This document shows positions 41,362-54,300 of a stretch of 64,000 nucleotides of DNA, piece by piece. The notes under the pieces were generated by a model that searched no databases, was not told the DNA's origin, and saw only the letters and a program-made list of their open reading frames with translations. Source of the stretch: Hyperoplus lanceolatus (Eukaryota; Chordata; Actinopteri; Uranoscopiformes; Ammodytidae); the NCBI GenBank assembly GCA_026929865.2, contig CM049397.1, forward strand, positions 35,817,198 to 35,881,197, in the 5' to 3' direction. Positions within the stretch are counted from its first letter, which is position 1, and the number at the start of each line of letters is the position of its first letter. The position numbers and the translations under genes were made by a program.

Positions 41362-44300
41362 ATGGCGGCTGCAGCAAAAGGTAAGTTCAACCAGACTTTA
41401 TTATTCTTCATAACACACATCTGCTTTCACCTTCTGCATGAAAGAACTGTCCTTTCTTATTCCTGCACTAACAGCAATCTGGTTTCCTCAACTCTGTGTC
41501 AACTTCTGCTTAAAGTTTTTTTTTTTTATTAAAATCAAAATATTTTGTTCCTTGGTCCAGGGTAAGGATAAGTCTTAATCATACCAGTTTTATGCTAACT
41601 GTATGGTGAAGGGGACAAGGTAATCAGTCCTGGCCCCAAGGTGTCTGAATTCTGGGATAAAATATTTAGATTTTTCTCATGAATCATGTTGTATACACTT
41701 AAACATGTGTTTAATTTGAGTTTTGCCTTTGATCCTGGTCCATGGTCTGATTCAGAAACTCTTTGCATGCATCTGATTTGCTCTTGTTTTTTAAACTAAT
41801 TATAAGAGCCACTTCCAATGTGTAAGTATGCTCCGTGTGGTTTGACTCCTGGGTGACCTGGTTGATGCCCTGTGTTGATATCTGCCAATGTTTGTACCAT
41901 TTAGCTGCTCACCATGACACCAATTACTGTACATGTGAATACGGAATACGTTCGTTTAGTTCTTTAGTGATAACAACAACTGTAACAATTGAGCTTCTAG
42001 CGGTCAAAAACCGTATGCCCTTCCGGGGTCAAACAACAGACAACCCATGAAGTGACACACCTTATATACCTGTGCCCAAGGCAATAGGGCAGTGACACCT
42101 GGTGGACAACACATGAAATGACAACATACATTGAAACCAGCAAATGGCTGTTACACTAATTATAACTGTGAAATTGAAAAAAATATATAAAGCTACAATT
42201 AATCAATTTAAAGAATATACAGTCATGGACAGATACAAATTTTGACCCTGGTTGTTTTTGTTTTTTGCGGAAAAAAAAAAAAAACTCACCAAACTGAGTT
42301 TTTAACAGTTACAAATGGTGTTCCGCAGGGCTCAATTTTAGGTCCAGTCCTATTCACAATTTACATCAATAACATTGTTTCATCGCTACAAAACTGTCAA
42401 GCCCATTTGTATGCTGACGACACTGTACTGTATTGCATTTCTGATTCGGTCCATCAATCTGTTCAGAACCTTCAGAGCTCTTTTAACACCCTGCAGGACT
42501 GTCTAGTGGACCTCAGGCTTGTTCATAATACAGACAAAACAAAATATATGTGTTTCTCCAGAGCAAGAACTATATATTTTAATGATCTTAATATTCATAC
42601 AAATAATGGATCTCAAATTGAAAGAGTCACTGAATATAAATATCTCGGCATCTGGATAGATGAAAAAGTATCTTTTAAATTTCACATAAAAAATCTTGTC
42701 TGTCGTCTGCGACAAAAGATTGGATATTTTTATAGGAACAAAGCCACCTTCCCGTTGTTCAGTAGGAAAAGGATTATTGAGGCAGTTTTTATGTCTGTCC
42801 TGGATTACGGTGATGTGGTTTATAGGCATGCATCTCATTCATGTCTTAAACTCCTAGACTCCGTTTTTCACCTTGCCTTAAGGTTCATTACAGGAGATGC
42901 TTATGACACTCACCATTGTCTTTTATATGAAAAGGTTAGGTGGTCTTCTCTTAAAGAGAGATGTGATGCACATTGGCATATTTTTATATATAAAGCCCTG
43001 ACCGGAAAGCTACCACTCTATTTGACAACAATGCTGCATATCTCAGATGGGCTTTATCAAACCCGCTCAACTGAAATGCTCATGTTATATGATCCATACG
43101 CCCGGTCTGACCTTGGTAAAACTGCTTTTAGCCACAGTGCCCCTGACTCCTGGAACAGCCTACAACATCAAATTAAAATAAATACACTCATAACTAATCC
43201 GTGTACCTTGCGTTCAATCCATATCCGTTTGGAAATCAAAACACGAAAAACGAAAAAAACTGTTTGATTTCATGTTTTAATTATTTGTTTCATAAAAAAA
43301 TTTTAAAAAACTGACTGTTTTATTCAAAATATGCCTGTAAAACATGAATTGATTGCCATTTCTTATTTTTTATTTTCCATGTCGCCCTTTACATACGAAA
43401 ATGGGAAAGGAGACAAACTGAAAATGTAAAAAATGTGCATTTTCATTTTTAAAGTTCCAAATAATCATTTATATTAATCAGCGGGCTACTGTGTCCTTCT
43501 GCCACAATGATCATGATGTGTGGCCAGCGCCGTGATGGCTCTGACACGACTGTTTTCTGACCGTGGCTATCTCCGTCTTTTGGGCTAAAGTCTCTTGTCG
43601 GTAGTGGAAACGCATGGCAGATCTAGTAGGGTAACCCTGCCAAACCGTGCCGAACCGAACTGTGCTGCTCAGAGGAAACGAGGCTTGATCTAAACAGCGA
43701 CAGACATACAGCTGTTGATCCAGATCAAAACGGGACAAACCACCAAATGTTTAATCTTTATTGAGAGGGGAAACATATTTTGGCTGGCTGCTATGTCATT
43801 GTCTGTCATAGGCTACCATCAAGAGCCTTATTTTACAAAAAGCTCAATTCAGATAGCCTAAACGTGGACAAAATATAGCCTAGACAAGTTTCTTCTTTCC
43901 TCGACACACACACACACACACAGACACACACACGCGCGCGCGTGCCCCCTTAAACAGGGCGATTGCCCACTTTGACTCGGCAAGTGAAGTGAAGACAGGG
44001 AAAAAAGAGAGACCGAGACGACGATCGCCTCAGACGCAATTTTCACTCGTGGACCTAACCAATACAAATGCTTTCATATGCAGCTGTCTGCACAGGGGCT
44101 CATGCCTCAGCTGATCACGAGTATCAATAACATTAACAATAATGTAGGATGTGTCCCTCAGTTCCCAGTGCGATGCTGACGTCCTCACGTAATTGGTGAT
44201 TAATGAATGAAGAGTAAAACAAACATTGGGGCGGCAGTGGCGAAGTGGGTAGGGTGTTCGCCTCTGGTGTGCAGGGTCGGAGGTTCGATCCCCCGTCTCC

Positions 44301-47300
44301 CCGCCACATGTCGAAGTGTCCCTGGGCAAGACACTGAACCCCGAATTGCTCCCGATAGTTAGCTTAGCACCCTAGTGCTAAGCCTACCCTGCGTGGTAGC
44401 TGCTGCTATCGGTGTATGAATGTGTGTGTGACTGGGTGAATGTGTACAAAAACAATGTAAAGCGCTTTGGGTCTGTGATAAACGGAGATATAGCGCTATA
44501 CAAGTCCATTTACCATTTACCAACATTTATTAGATGATCATGAGACCCAAGGCAATTGCCTACCTTTGCGCAATGGTTAAGTTCGCCTCTGGGCGAGCGC
44601 GCGCACACACACACACACGCACTTCTTTAACTAAATTGAAACATGTATTTTTCAAAATCAACATTTAGGCCATTATTCTCATATTTGATATCCTGGTCAT
44701 GAATTGTGATTAAAAATAGAGAAAAGCGTGTTTTTAGTATAATATATAATGTAGATGAGAGGATGATTATTAAAAAAACAGGTCACTTTTCGTTTTTCAT
44801 GTTTTGATTTCCAAACGGATATGGATTGAACGGAAGGTACACGGATTATAACTGTTAACCAATTTAAAGTTATTATTTTGAATCAGCCCCACTCCACTTG
44901 TAACTGTTTTAATTAGGCTATTGTTCTGTTTTATTCAATTGATCTGAATGTTTTAATTGTTGTTGTCTCTTTGTAAGCTTGTTGTGTATTCTCATTGTAT
45001 ATTGTGTATCTGTAATTGTCTCGACGTCATTGTAAAAGAGGGTAACCCTCAATTGATCTTTCGAGAATAAATAAAGGAAAATGAAAATGAAATAAATGTG
45101 TTTCTGTGTGCTAAGTAAAATAATGTAATAACCCAAAATTAATATAGGATGTTTGGAGAAGCTGTGTTTAAATTTCATTTCTGTGTGACAGCACTTGGAA
45201 AATACTTTTTAAAAAATTAAATTTTCATTGGGGGGCTAATAATTCTGTTCTATTTGTGAATAAATCAACATCCTGTCTCCTGTCAGTGACAGATGATCGG
45301 AAACCTTTGAAGCGGAGCAGCAGTTTTAGATTTCTGCCACCTTATAGTGAGTAATACTGAACTCAGTCAGAATTATTCTTGACTAAATATTTGTAAGCAC
45401 ACAGGTGATTTGGAACTTTCAAAATGACAAAGCATCTACTTACTTTTATAGCTTAGCCTTAGTGGTTATGAATCATATTGTATCATTTTGATTGGTACAC
45501 TCTGAATATGTTTTTCTAATTAATTTGGTTTCTTCTTTTTAGTGTCTGAACTGAGTGTCATTCTGCTGGGCAACAGCTGGTGTGAGAGGAGTTCAGTAGG
45601 GAATTTAATATTGGGACAAAATAAGTTCAACTCTGAGGGAAAACCAGAATTTTTGAGATTCAAAGAAACCTTTAAGGAGAAAAAAATAGTTCTGATCAAC
45701 ACCCCGGATCTGCTGCATCCAGACATCACCCAACAGAAACTGAATGAACATGTGAAAAATTGCAAGAGTCTCTCTGCTCCTGGACCTCATGTGTTCCTGC
45801 TGGTTCTACAGCCTGACGACTTCACTGAGCAACAGAAAGAGAAGCTTTGCACAGTCCTTGAACTTTTCAGTGATCGATCTTTTGATAAGTCAGTGGTTCT
45901 GTTATCACCACCCAGAGAGAAGAGTGCAGGTTTCAGGGACACGAATGTGCCAGAACAGCCCTTGAAAGACATGATCAGAATGTGTAGATACAGACCCTTT
46001 GAGCAGAAGTACCTTGAAATTCCAGAGCTGGTAACAAGCCTGGGTCAAACTGCAAAGGAGACAAATAGAGAGCATTTTACCTGTAAGGTGTCTGAGGGTT
46101 TAAACCTGGTTATTTTGGGGAGGAAAGGAGTAGGAAAGACTTCAGCAGCCCAGGCCATTTTAGGTCAGACAGAGATTGATTCAGTCTCCAACTCTTCAGA
46201 GTGTGTTAGACATCAGGGAGAGGTGAATGGACATTTGTTTTCCCTAGTAGAGTTGCCTGCCTTGTATGGGAAACCTCTGGAGGCAGTGATGGAGGAATCA
46301 CTCAGGTGTATCTCCCTCTGTGATCCTGAGGGCGTTCATGCCTTTGTTCTGGTGCTACGTGTGGGTCCCCTCACTGATGAAGACAAGAAAGAATTAGAAA
46401 CCATACGGAACACATTTAGCTCTCGGGTCAATGACTTCACCATGATTCTGTTCACTGTGGAGTCAGATCCTAAAGCTCCAGCTGTTGAAAACTTTGTACA
46501 GAAAAACAAGGAGATCTCGGAGCTCCTTCAGAGCTGTGGAGGAAGATTTTTTGTTCTCAACATCAAGGACCAGCAGCAGATCCCAGAGCTGTTCAATGAT
46601 TTGGAAGAAAAGATACTTAAAGGATCCAAATGCTTCACAAAAGACACCATCATCAAGGCTCAGATGGAGAAGATTTTTAAACTGATGAATGTAAAGCAGG
46701 AGCATGAGATGGGAGGTGATGATGAAAATCGGAGCACAGATTGTCTCAGGATGGTGCTGATTGGGAAGACTGGCAGTGGGAAGGGTTCAACAGCAAACAC
46801 CATTTTGGGCAAAAAGTTTTTCCAACCCCAAATCGCCCCAAAGCAAGCCAACGAGACTTGTGAGAAGGCAATAGGAGAGGTCGATGGACGGTCTGTTGTT
46901 GTGGTTAACACCCCAGGCTTGTTTGACACGACTCTGTCTGAAGGTCAAATTCAACAGGAGCTTCACAAATGCATCAGCATGTTGTCTCCTGGACCCCATG
47001 TGTTCTTACTGGTGCTGCAGATTGGGAACATCACACCAGAGGAAAAGAAATCTGTGGAACTGATCAAGAGGGTTTTTGGCAAGAAGTCTAAAGACTTCAT
47101 CATCATTGTATTCACCAGAGGAGAAGATCTGGAAGGTCAGTCTATTGAGAGTTATAGTAAGGGGGGTGGCTTCGAACAACTCATAAATGACTGTGGAGGC
47201 AGATTCCAGGTCTTCAATAACAAAGATAAGACAAACCGCTCTCAAGTCGGTGAGCTGCTGACCAAGATCGAGATCATGGTGAAGAAAAATGGTGGCAGCT

Positions 47301-47557
47301 GCTACAGCACTGAGATGTTCCAATGGACAAAGGAAGTGGAGAATGTTCTGAAGAAGGAACAGATGGAGTCAGAGAATATCTACAAAAAGCAAAGTGAAGA
47401 AATGGAACAGATGAAAATAAAAATGAAAACACTGGAAGAACAAACCGGAAGAGCTAAACATCAAAATCAGGAAGAAATTAAAAAACTGATCCAAGACCTG
47501 GAAGACAAGCTGAAACATGAACGAAGAAACGAAAGAGCCCAATGCTTAATCGCCTGA
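41362..47557 (+). CDS. gimap8-like: GTPase IMAP family member 8-like, three AIG1 domains
   Basis: Three coding exons, 41362-41380, 45287-45346 and 45543-47557, joined in phases 1 and 1 to give 697 aa; 41313 is the start of the first coding exon after a TTTAG acceptor. Residues 1-26 are a short leader (MAAAAK, then a Ser/Arg linker ending LPPY). Three AIG1-type GTPase domains follow, starting near residues 30, 210 and 425. The P-loop of domain 1 is degenerate (GNSWCERSS), domain 2 is intact (GRKGVGKTS), and domain 3 has Gly where Ser/Thr should bind magnesium (GKTGSGKGS). Domain 3 keeps VNTPGLFDT and FTRGED, so nucleotide handling is probably altered. A charged coiled coil fills the last 90 residues and ends CLIA, a CaaX-like prenylation signal. 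GIMAPs act on intracellular membranes of immune cells in vertebrates. Intron 1 is inflated by nested transposons. Confidence 0.92.
43197..44846. mobile_element. Non-autonomous TIR transposon nested in the LINE
   Basis: Inverted ends of about 60 bp (ATCCGTGTACCTTGCGTTCA at the left, its near-inverse at the right, with a CGTTTTTC-rich inner part) and TA on both sides (43195-43196, 44847-44848). The 1,650-bp interior has no transposase frame that I recognise. TA target choice fits Tc1/mariner-like enzymes, but the family is not identified. Confidence 0.85.
44228..44520 (+). mobile_element. tRNA-derived SINE, third level of nesting
   Basis: The head has GTGGCGAAGTGGGTAGGGTG (A box) and GAGGTTCGATCCCCC (B box). 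The central domain has GTGTCCCTGGGCAAGACACT, and the tail has GTAAAGCGCTTTGGGTCTGT and GCGCTATACAAGTCCATTTA. The flanks share AACATT, a likely short target duplication. Confidence 0.88.
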
Positions 47558-48721
47558 TTCGGAACAAAGAACATATAAAAATATCCTGCCTGGAAATTGG
47601 CTTTTTCGGCCCTTTTTTAAATCAATTGTTCTTTATTTTTGAAATTCCAATTAATTTAACTGCCGGATAAACATGCTTCCACCATGGTGAAGTACAGAAA
47701 AGGAGTTGATCCAACAACTACTAATGAATGGACAAAGTAGAGAAAAAAAAGGAAAAGTGTCTTCAGATTTGCCCTTGATAAGAGTGGACACCAAAAGCGA
47801 CAATAATTGATAAAATTCCTTAATAAGTTTAAGTGTATTGTAACCGTCTTCATAAATAATGTTTGTATATTTTTCAGATCAAAACACAATGTGTGCAAAA
47901 CGATGTCACAAATCATGATATTCAAATTTACCAGTAGCAAAGAAACAGGGCAAAGAACAAATGACCTGACTGGACTTGAAACTGGGGACATTGAAGTTTG
48001 TGTTTGGCATCTTAATCCGTTTATCACTTTTAATAATTTCCTGAGAATAATGACTTTGATAACCTGTGTTTTGGTCAATAGATAACATGCTTTTATTGTC
48101 TTGCCTTCTGTTAAATCACGAGTATGTAGCTACACCAGTGTCATGTTCCATTTAATGTGTACTAATATGTGTCAGTTTTGAAAGGAAATACTGTTGGCAA
48201 CATGATGTCATATAGCTACTGTCTTAACTGCTGCTGCATCGGTCTGAGACCATATGGGAGAATTTGATGTGATTACAGGTAGAGACTTGTTTATCATGAG
48301 CCCATGTGTAAAGAGATAGCTAAAACACAGGAATCAATTTCAGCAAAGATCAAAGTAGGTTCTCACCAACACTGACTGACTGAAAGACTGAAAACAAAAT
48401 AACAAACTGCAGAGACCAGTGAGTCGAATCAGTGAGTCAAATCAAAATCCCTTTCAGTGTCACTAATTGACAACATGTTGCAAACAAGTGTTCCTTTGTT
48501 TGTGTCCACACCATATTTCAGTTGGTGGATGGTTTATTGTAGGAGAGATTAAGTATCATCCACTGAGTCTTAAGTGTGTTCTGTCTTTTGTCCAGCAGGT
48601 GGTGCTCTAACATTAACTACTGAACTGAAGTCGTCTACTGCAGATCTGTTTATATGTAATTATCTTCATTTACTATTATTTACATGTATTGTTATGTTAA
48701 TGCTTATGAAACTTGTACACC

Positions 48722-48760
48722 TTCAAGCTTAAAGATGATTTACAATAAATTTAATTTTGA
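48722..48760 (+). terminator. Probable polyadenylation region of the GIMAP8-like gene
   Basis: GATTTACAATAAATTTAATT holds AATAAA about 1.2 kb beyond the stop codon. The same block recurs at 60261-60285 after a matching 3' region, which supports a conserved gene end. Confidence 0.5.
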
Positions 48761-48839
48761 ATATTATTTGTTCCGGTGTTGTATGTTGGATTGTTTTAAA
48801 TGTTTGAATATTTGAGGTAGTTTGGCAGCATTACCCAAG

Positions 48840-49443
48840 AGTACCTATTTGCAGACCCATGGGAAACCTCCCCCTGGTGCAGCAGAACCTACTCTGAATT
48901 TGTTGTCTTCTTTTTGTTTTTGATGTCGGCATTAACAGCGGACGAGTCCACACGTGAACTACGCAGTTTGTTAAGGTGGTAAATGCAGATGTTGAGGTAG
49001 AAGATGAATGGATGCTTTGTGTACATCTTCAAAATCCATCTCTTTAATTCACAATTATCACACTAGGTCAATCACATACAAATATAAACTCTTATAAATA
49101 AAAGAGTTGATATTTGTATGTGATTGACCTACTTCTGATAATTGTGAATTAAAGAGACAGATTTCGGAAGACTTCGTTGCTTCATTCATCTTCTACCTCA
49201 ACATCTACATTTTACCACCGTCCTGGCCACCTGGGACCCTTAACAAACTGACGTATTTTACTGTGTACTAGCACCATAACCGGTGGAAACTGTGTATTAT
49301 TATTCACCGCTAGGTGAACTCCGGCAGTAAAACAAAAAGAAGACAACAAATTCAGAGTAGGTTACAATTCTGACCAATGAAATGAGTTCGGGGCGTGGCT
49401 TCCGTTTTCAATGGTTTCCCCCATAGGTCTGCAAATAGGTACC
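48840..49443. repeat. Long imperfect palindrome (fold-back element)
   Basis: The outermost arms are GTACCTATTTGCAGACC and GGTCTGCAAATAGGTAC. Further paired words continue almost to the centre near 49105, for example CAACAAATTC/GAATTTGTTG, GATGTTGAGGTAGAAGATGA and CACATACAAATAT. Internal length differences show the arms have diverged. No coding content. Confidence 0.88.
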
Positions 49444-51375
49444 TCTCGCATTACCAGTGACGTAATGTATGGGGCAGGAAATACTTTTGTTTGACGTCAG
49501 CATTAATGACAGTCCACACTGAACTACAAGTCGAACACTTTATTTATCTTTTTATAATGATACACAAACCAATGCAGCTCCACTGATATTCAGGTTAATA
49601 TTTGATGGTTTTGGTCCTATATTCAAAAGAAAACAAATATGATTTTAAAGTGCAATCATAGGTTCCAAATGTTAGTCTCTTTACAGAGCTGAATTTCAAT
49701 CTGTGGTAAATATTTACAAATAATTAGGAAAAAGGTTCAGCTCATTGCATCGACCCGCTCTAACAATAATTAACTTATTTGAGGCAACAAAAATAATAAT
49801 TCTTTAAAGATTACACTTTCTACCATATAATGCTGATTTCACCAAACTTAAACAAAAACTTCTCAAAACATAGAATTTCTTGAAAGTAACAGATTAAGAT
49901 TTTGTCCACTTCAAGGATACAGAAATATATCTCGACTATACACTTGAGTTGACCAAGAGTGATATGTCAGCAAATACCCAAAATCCAACAAACCCAAAAA
50001 GAAATATTGAGATTTTTGAAAATCTTATTTGGTTTACTTACTGCATTCATTATTAACTGCCCATGACTACACTTTGAAATTATGAGATATTTACATATGC
50101 ACACACTGATTACATAATACATCAACTAGAGATACTGATAACAACTCAGTGGAGCTCTGCCTTCTCCATATAAGGGCTTCTGGGAGTCCATTTTACTGTG
50201 GCCACTTCTGTGTTACATAAGGCCAGAATACACTTTGTCAAAATCAAAGTCTCAGACAAGTTTTTGAGATGTTATAACTTTCATAATAATAACCTTCATT
50301 TTCACACGATAAGTGTTCTTTACACATAGTGAGGCAGACTAAACAAATGATAAATAACAGAAATCAGCAAGGATAACAGGGGATAACTAAATAAACCACA
50401 GACCATATGCCTTGTTGAACAGGTAAGTTTTCAGGAGATTTAAAAACAAAACTTTCTAAAGATGCCGGAATAGCCAACTTGAGGATTGCTGGAAATTTTG
50501 GTTGACTGACAAAAATATAATGATTCTGACAGGAGTAAATGTAGGCATGAATGAGGGTCTCTACCGTGGACTCTGATAGTGATTACTGGAGTCATGTGCA
50601 GCAGTTGACATAGACTTTGTTGTTGTCCATCATTTTGACAGACAGGGTCATACAATTTGTGTCACAATATTTTAAAAACAGTCACTTTTTTAATGAAAGT
50701 AAGGCATATTTGATGGAATTTCGTATCTAGTTTAATAACTTATACTGTATATATAGAACAAGTTTGCAGATGGTGACTATCTAAGGGTCTGAAGGAAAAA
50801 GAACAAAAAACTCCCTTCATATTGACACTATCGGCCTTATTTCCCACGGAGGAAGAAGAGGCATAAGTAAAGTAATATTGACACTAATCCAGATAGAAAA
50901 AGTGACACTGGAGGCCATTTTTAATACTTTGGCTATTATATATAATGCAATTTACAAAATCGGCAAATTAACAGGTAAAGAAATTATTTACAAGAAACAC
51001 AATTAATTATATTAAATAGCGCTGCTACAGCCTTACTTAAAACCTTCCTCCTGCTCCTCATGGATTTAAACTGTGCGCTCCCTTGGCATGATCAAACCCA
51101 TCGAGTCAAGGCACATTTATTTATATTTCACATTTCATTCACAGAGGAAATTGAAAGTGTTTGACATAAGATATTTAAAATAGAAAAAGAAGAAAATATA
51201 AATCATATAAATATAAATTAAGGAAGACTACTGCAGAGGAGAATGTCATCAGGTTCTGAGTTTTGGAGGCCGGACTAATGACTTCTCTTTGGCGTTTTGA
51301 TCTGATTTTGAAGGCTGAAGCCCCGCTCTGCTGCCGTGCTGGAAACTGGAATTTCGTGATCCTCTTCAGCTACAG
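49444..51375. other. Region between two GIMAP-type genes
   Basis: AT-rich. Probably holds the 3' UTR of the minus-strand exon-array gene. I looked on the minus strand for an AIG1 GTPase exon (P-loop, DTPG, FTRGDDL) and found none. Confidence 0.5.
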
Positions 51376-54300
51376 TCAGGGACATTCTTTTAGCTGAGAC
51401 TCTGAGAAAGGAGACAAATGCAAGAATCTAAACAGATCTTCAACAGTGATTACTTTGAGACTGAACCATGTTTATTTCTCAGGAGTGACAACCGAGATGA
51501 ATGAGAAAAACACGCAAAACATCTCTTTGGTTATTTACTGCTAATTGTTGTTGTCTAGGAGATGTAAATGTGAAATAAGGGAGATCTCATGTTGAATTTT
51601 CATTTGCTGTAGGTATATTTGTCATTTTCAGCTGTTATACATTAAATATTATTTTCTTTTTTTAAAAATGTAGTCGTTATTTGCAGGAATTTGTGCCATT
51701 ACAGGATATGCAGTTTTTTCCATTGAGGCCGGGGTCGTGGATGGGAACATTTGTGTTAGCCTTAAATGATTTAGATTTTTTACTGTTAGGTGGCAGCAAC
51801 TCGAGGCTTTTGCTGCGCCTCACGAGCGGCACATCTGTAACTGTAGGGAACAAAAAATTTAGATATTAATTAAATCATCTTCCAGTTCAGACAGGAGGTC
51901 TGCAGTATTTTTATGGGTTCACTCAATGTGACAAATGATCTATGTTTTGGTTCTGAGAACATAATTGCAAGGCTAAAGGTAAATCTAAACTTGACTTGGT
52001 CTGCATTTCATGGGCAGGTGTGTGTCCACTGTCTACCTGTCTCTAGGACCAAAAACAGCCCAGCTCTAACATATGGGAAGCCGCCTTGAAGGACTGCTGT
52101 TTTAAGGAGTCCATAACATGTGACCAGCTTTTTCAAATCACTGTTTTTAGATGTTTATATACAGAAGAATATTTCTGTCTCAGTTCAGTTTCACTTACTG
52201 TTAGGTGTCAGCAATTCAAGGCTTTTCCTGCGCCTCACAGGCGGCACATCTGTTACTGTAGGAAACAGAAAAATTGTATTCACTCATTAATTTATCATAT
52301 TACATATTACAGAGAGACAGACAGAAATGCACTCCCTTGTCAATGTTATACAACACGTGTAGTAAGAATCTGTATTTAAACAAATGTGGTTGGAGTTATG
52401 GGTAACCCTATAAGTTCACCAGTGAGCTTGGAAATATTTCAAAAACAAAGAGTGAAAGATAAAAAATTAGTTTGTATCCATCACCTACAAAACCCTAATT
52501 ATAGATGTTAATATGCAGAAAAATATGTTTGACTCAGTTCAGTTTCACTTACTGTTAGGCGGCAGCAATTCAAGGCTTTTGCTGCGCCTCATGGGAAGCA
52601 AATATAGTACTGTAGGAAACAGAAAATGAAGTTAATCATTAACTTTTTCATTAAAATGTGAACCTCATGGAAAGGCAGTTAAGGTCTGCAGTCTATTTAT
52701 GGCCAGATGTGTCCTCTGGTTACCTGTCTCGAAGACCAGAACATCCCAGGTCTAACATGTTAATATACAGATTTAGATTTCTGACAGTTTAACTTCAGTT
52801 TAACTTTCTCATATGTGGTTGCCTTTCAAGACTGCTATGCATCTTTGGTGGCTCATCATTAGCTGTAGGGAAACATACAATATAGTTATGAAAACCTAAT
52901 TATGTAGTTATGTAAACCTAATCCTTGAGTTATCTTCAAAAGGCAATTAAGACACCAGGGGCCTCATTTATAAAGCTTGCGGCGCACAAAAACCTTGCGT
53001 AGACGGCCAGAAATGTGCAGGTAAGTGTGCGGTGGCAAACGTTGGTATTTATATAAACATTCTTTGTGGAGAAGTGTGCGTATTCCTACGCCAACTTTTG
53101 ACCATGCGTAGAGCTACCGCAAGGTTTTCCTGACTCGGGGAATCAGCGACACTCAATGGCAACACCACGAAATAAAGCTCAGTCATCAGAAAAACACAGA
53201 CAAATGACTGTGAAGTGCTTAGCACCCAATATATTTAGTCAATAAAATGTATAAGCTTACCTATAGTTGCTATGGCATGCAGTTGTGATGTAGGTTGAAT
53301 TACTTATCAAGTAGCCTAGGTCTACATGTTTATATTTTATAAGTTGAATCTTATAGTGCTACTCTATAATAATATCCTATACGTCGGGAGGTGTTTCCGT
53401 GAGTGGCCAGCGGGAGAGCAAATTTTAAGAGGTGTGTAAAAAGTAATTTTGTACAATGTTAAGCCAAACAGATATTAATTAAAACTGTATATTTCGTTAG
53501 ATAAAATCATGTTATGAATTTAGCAAATCATTACACGCATCTCTTTCCCATAACAATTCACACTGGAAGATATAACTGTAATCTGACGTTGTTGGAAATG
53601 TGTGGATCTCTCGGGAGATACACAATGCTCTCGAATAGACTATAGGCATTATTTTACTAGTCACACCATATTTTATATAGGCCTACATATAGTAGCCTAC
53701 TGCAGGTACGCTAATATGTGATATTGAATACAGTACAAAGTTGGGCGAAACTGCTTTACAAAGACTATAACGACTGTGCCAATCATATGTGATAAGCGCG
53801 CGTGTGTTTTTGTGTGCCAGTTACTGAAGCACATGCACGTCACAGGCTTTCTTCCTTCCCAGTCGCTGTCTTTGTGGCCAGTTGCCTCCCTTCCTTCCTC
53901 ATGTCAGTCAAAATTCCGTGCTTATTAAGAGCGTCATCATATTCAGGAGCTATTTAGCATTCGCCATTTATGGTAGATTGTGGGATGAAACTGGGAGGTG
54001 AAGTGGGAGGACACGGGGTGGAGATCGTCTGCGCACAATTCACCGCAAGTGGGCATTTATAAAGGGAAGATTGCGTGGAACTGTGCACCGCACAGTTTTA
54101 TAAATCTGATTTTTTTTTTTGCGCAGCACATTTTTGGCTTTGTGCGGACGCAAAGTTTTAGGATGGTTTCTACGCACACCGTTATAAATGAGGCCCCAGG
54201 TCTCCAGTACCATATGAATTCTGTTTGTAGTTTTTGTTCAAACACCATCTCTCAGATGGTAAAGCAGAGACGACATTTTTTCTGGATGCCCATGGTCACG

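Larger units (their letters stand above)
42290..45095 (+). mobile_element. Non-LTR retrotransposon (L2/jockey-like), 5'-truncated and split
   Basis: The frame encodes a reverse-transcriptase C-terminal half: [20 protein letters not shown], catalytic YADD at about 42412-42423, [10 protein letters not shown], and a thumb and C-terminal region with [10 protein letters not shown]. At 43196 it is broken by a TIR transposon (43197-44846). The LINE frame resumes after it and closes at the TAG at 44914-44916, followed by a 3' UTR and an AATAAATAAAGG tail. It lies in intron 1 of the GIMAP8-like gene, in the same orientation. Confidence 0.9.

Noticed and set aside
50440-50655. 71-residue minus-strand frame as a possible extra exon of the array gene
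   Set aside because: No AIG1 motifs and no supporting acceptor in the right phase.
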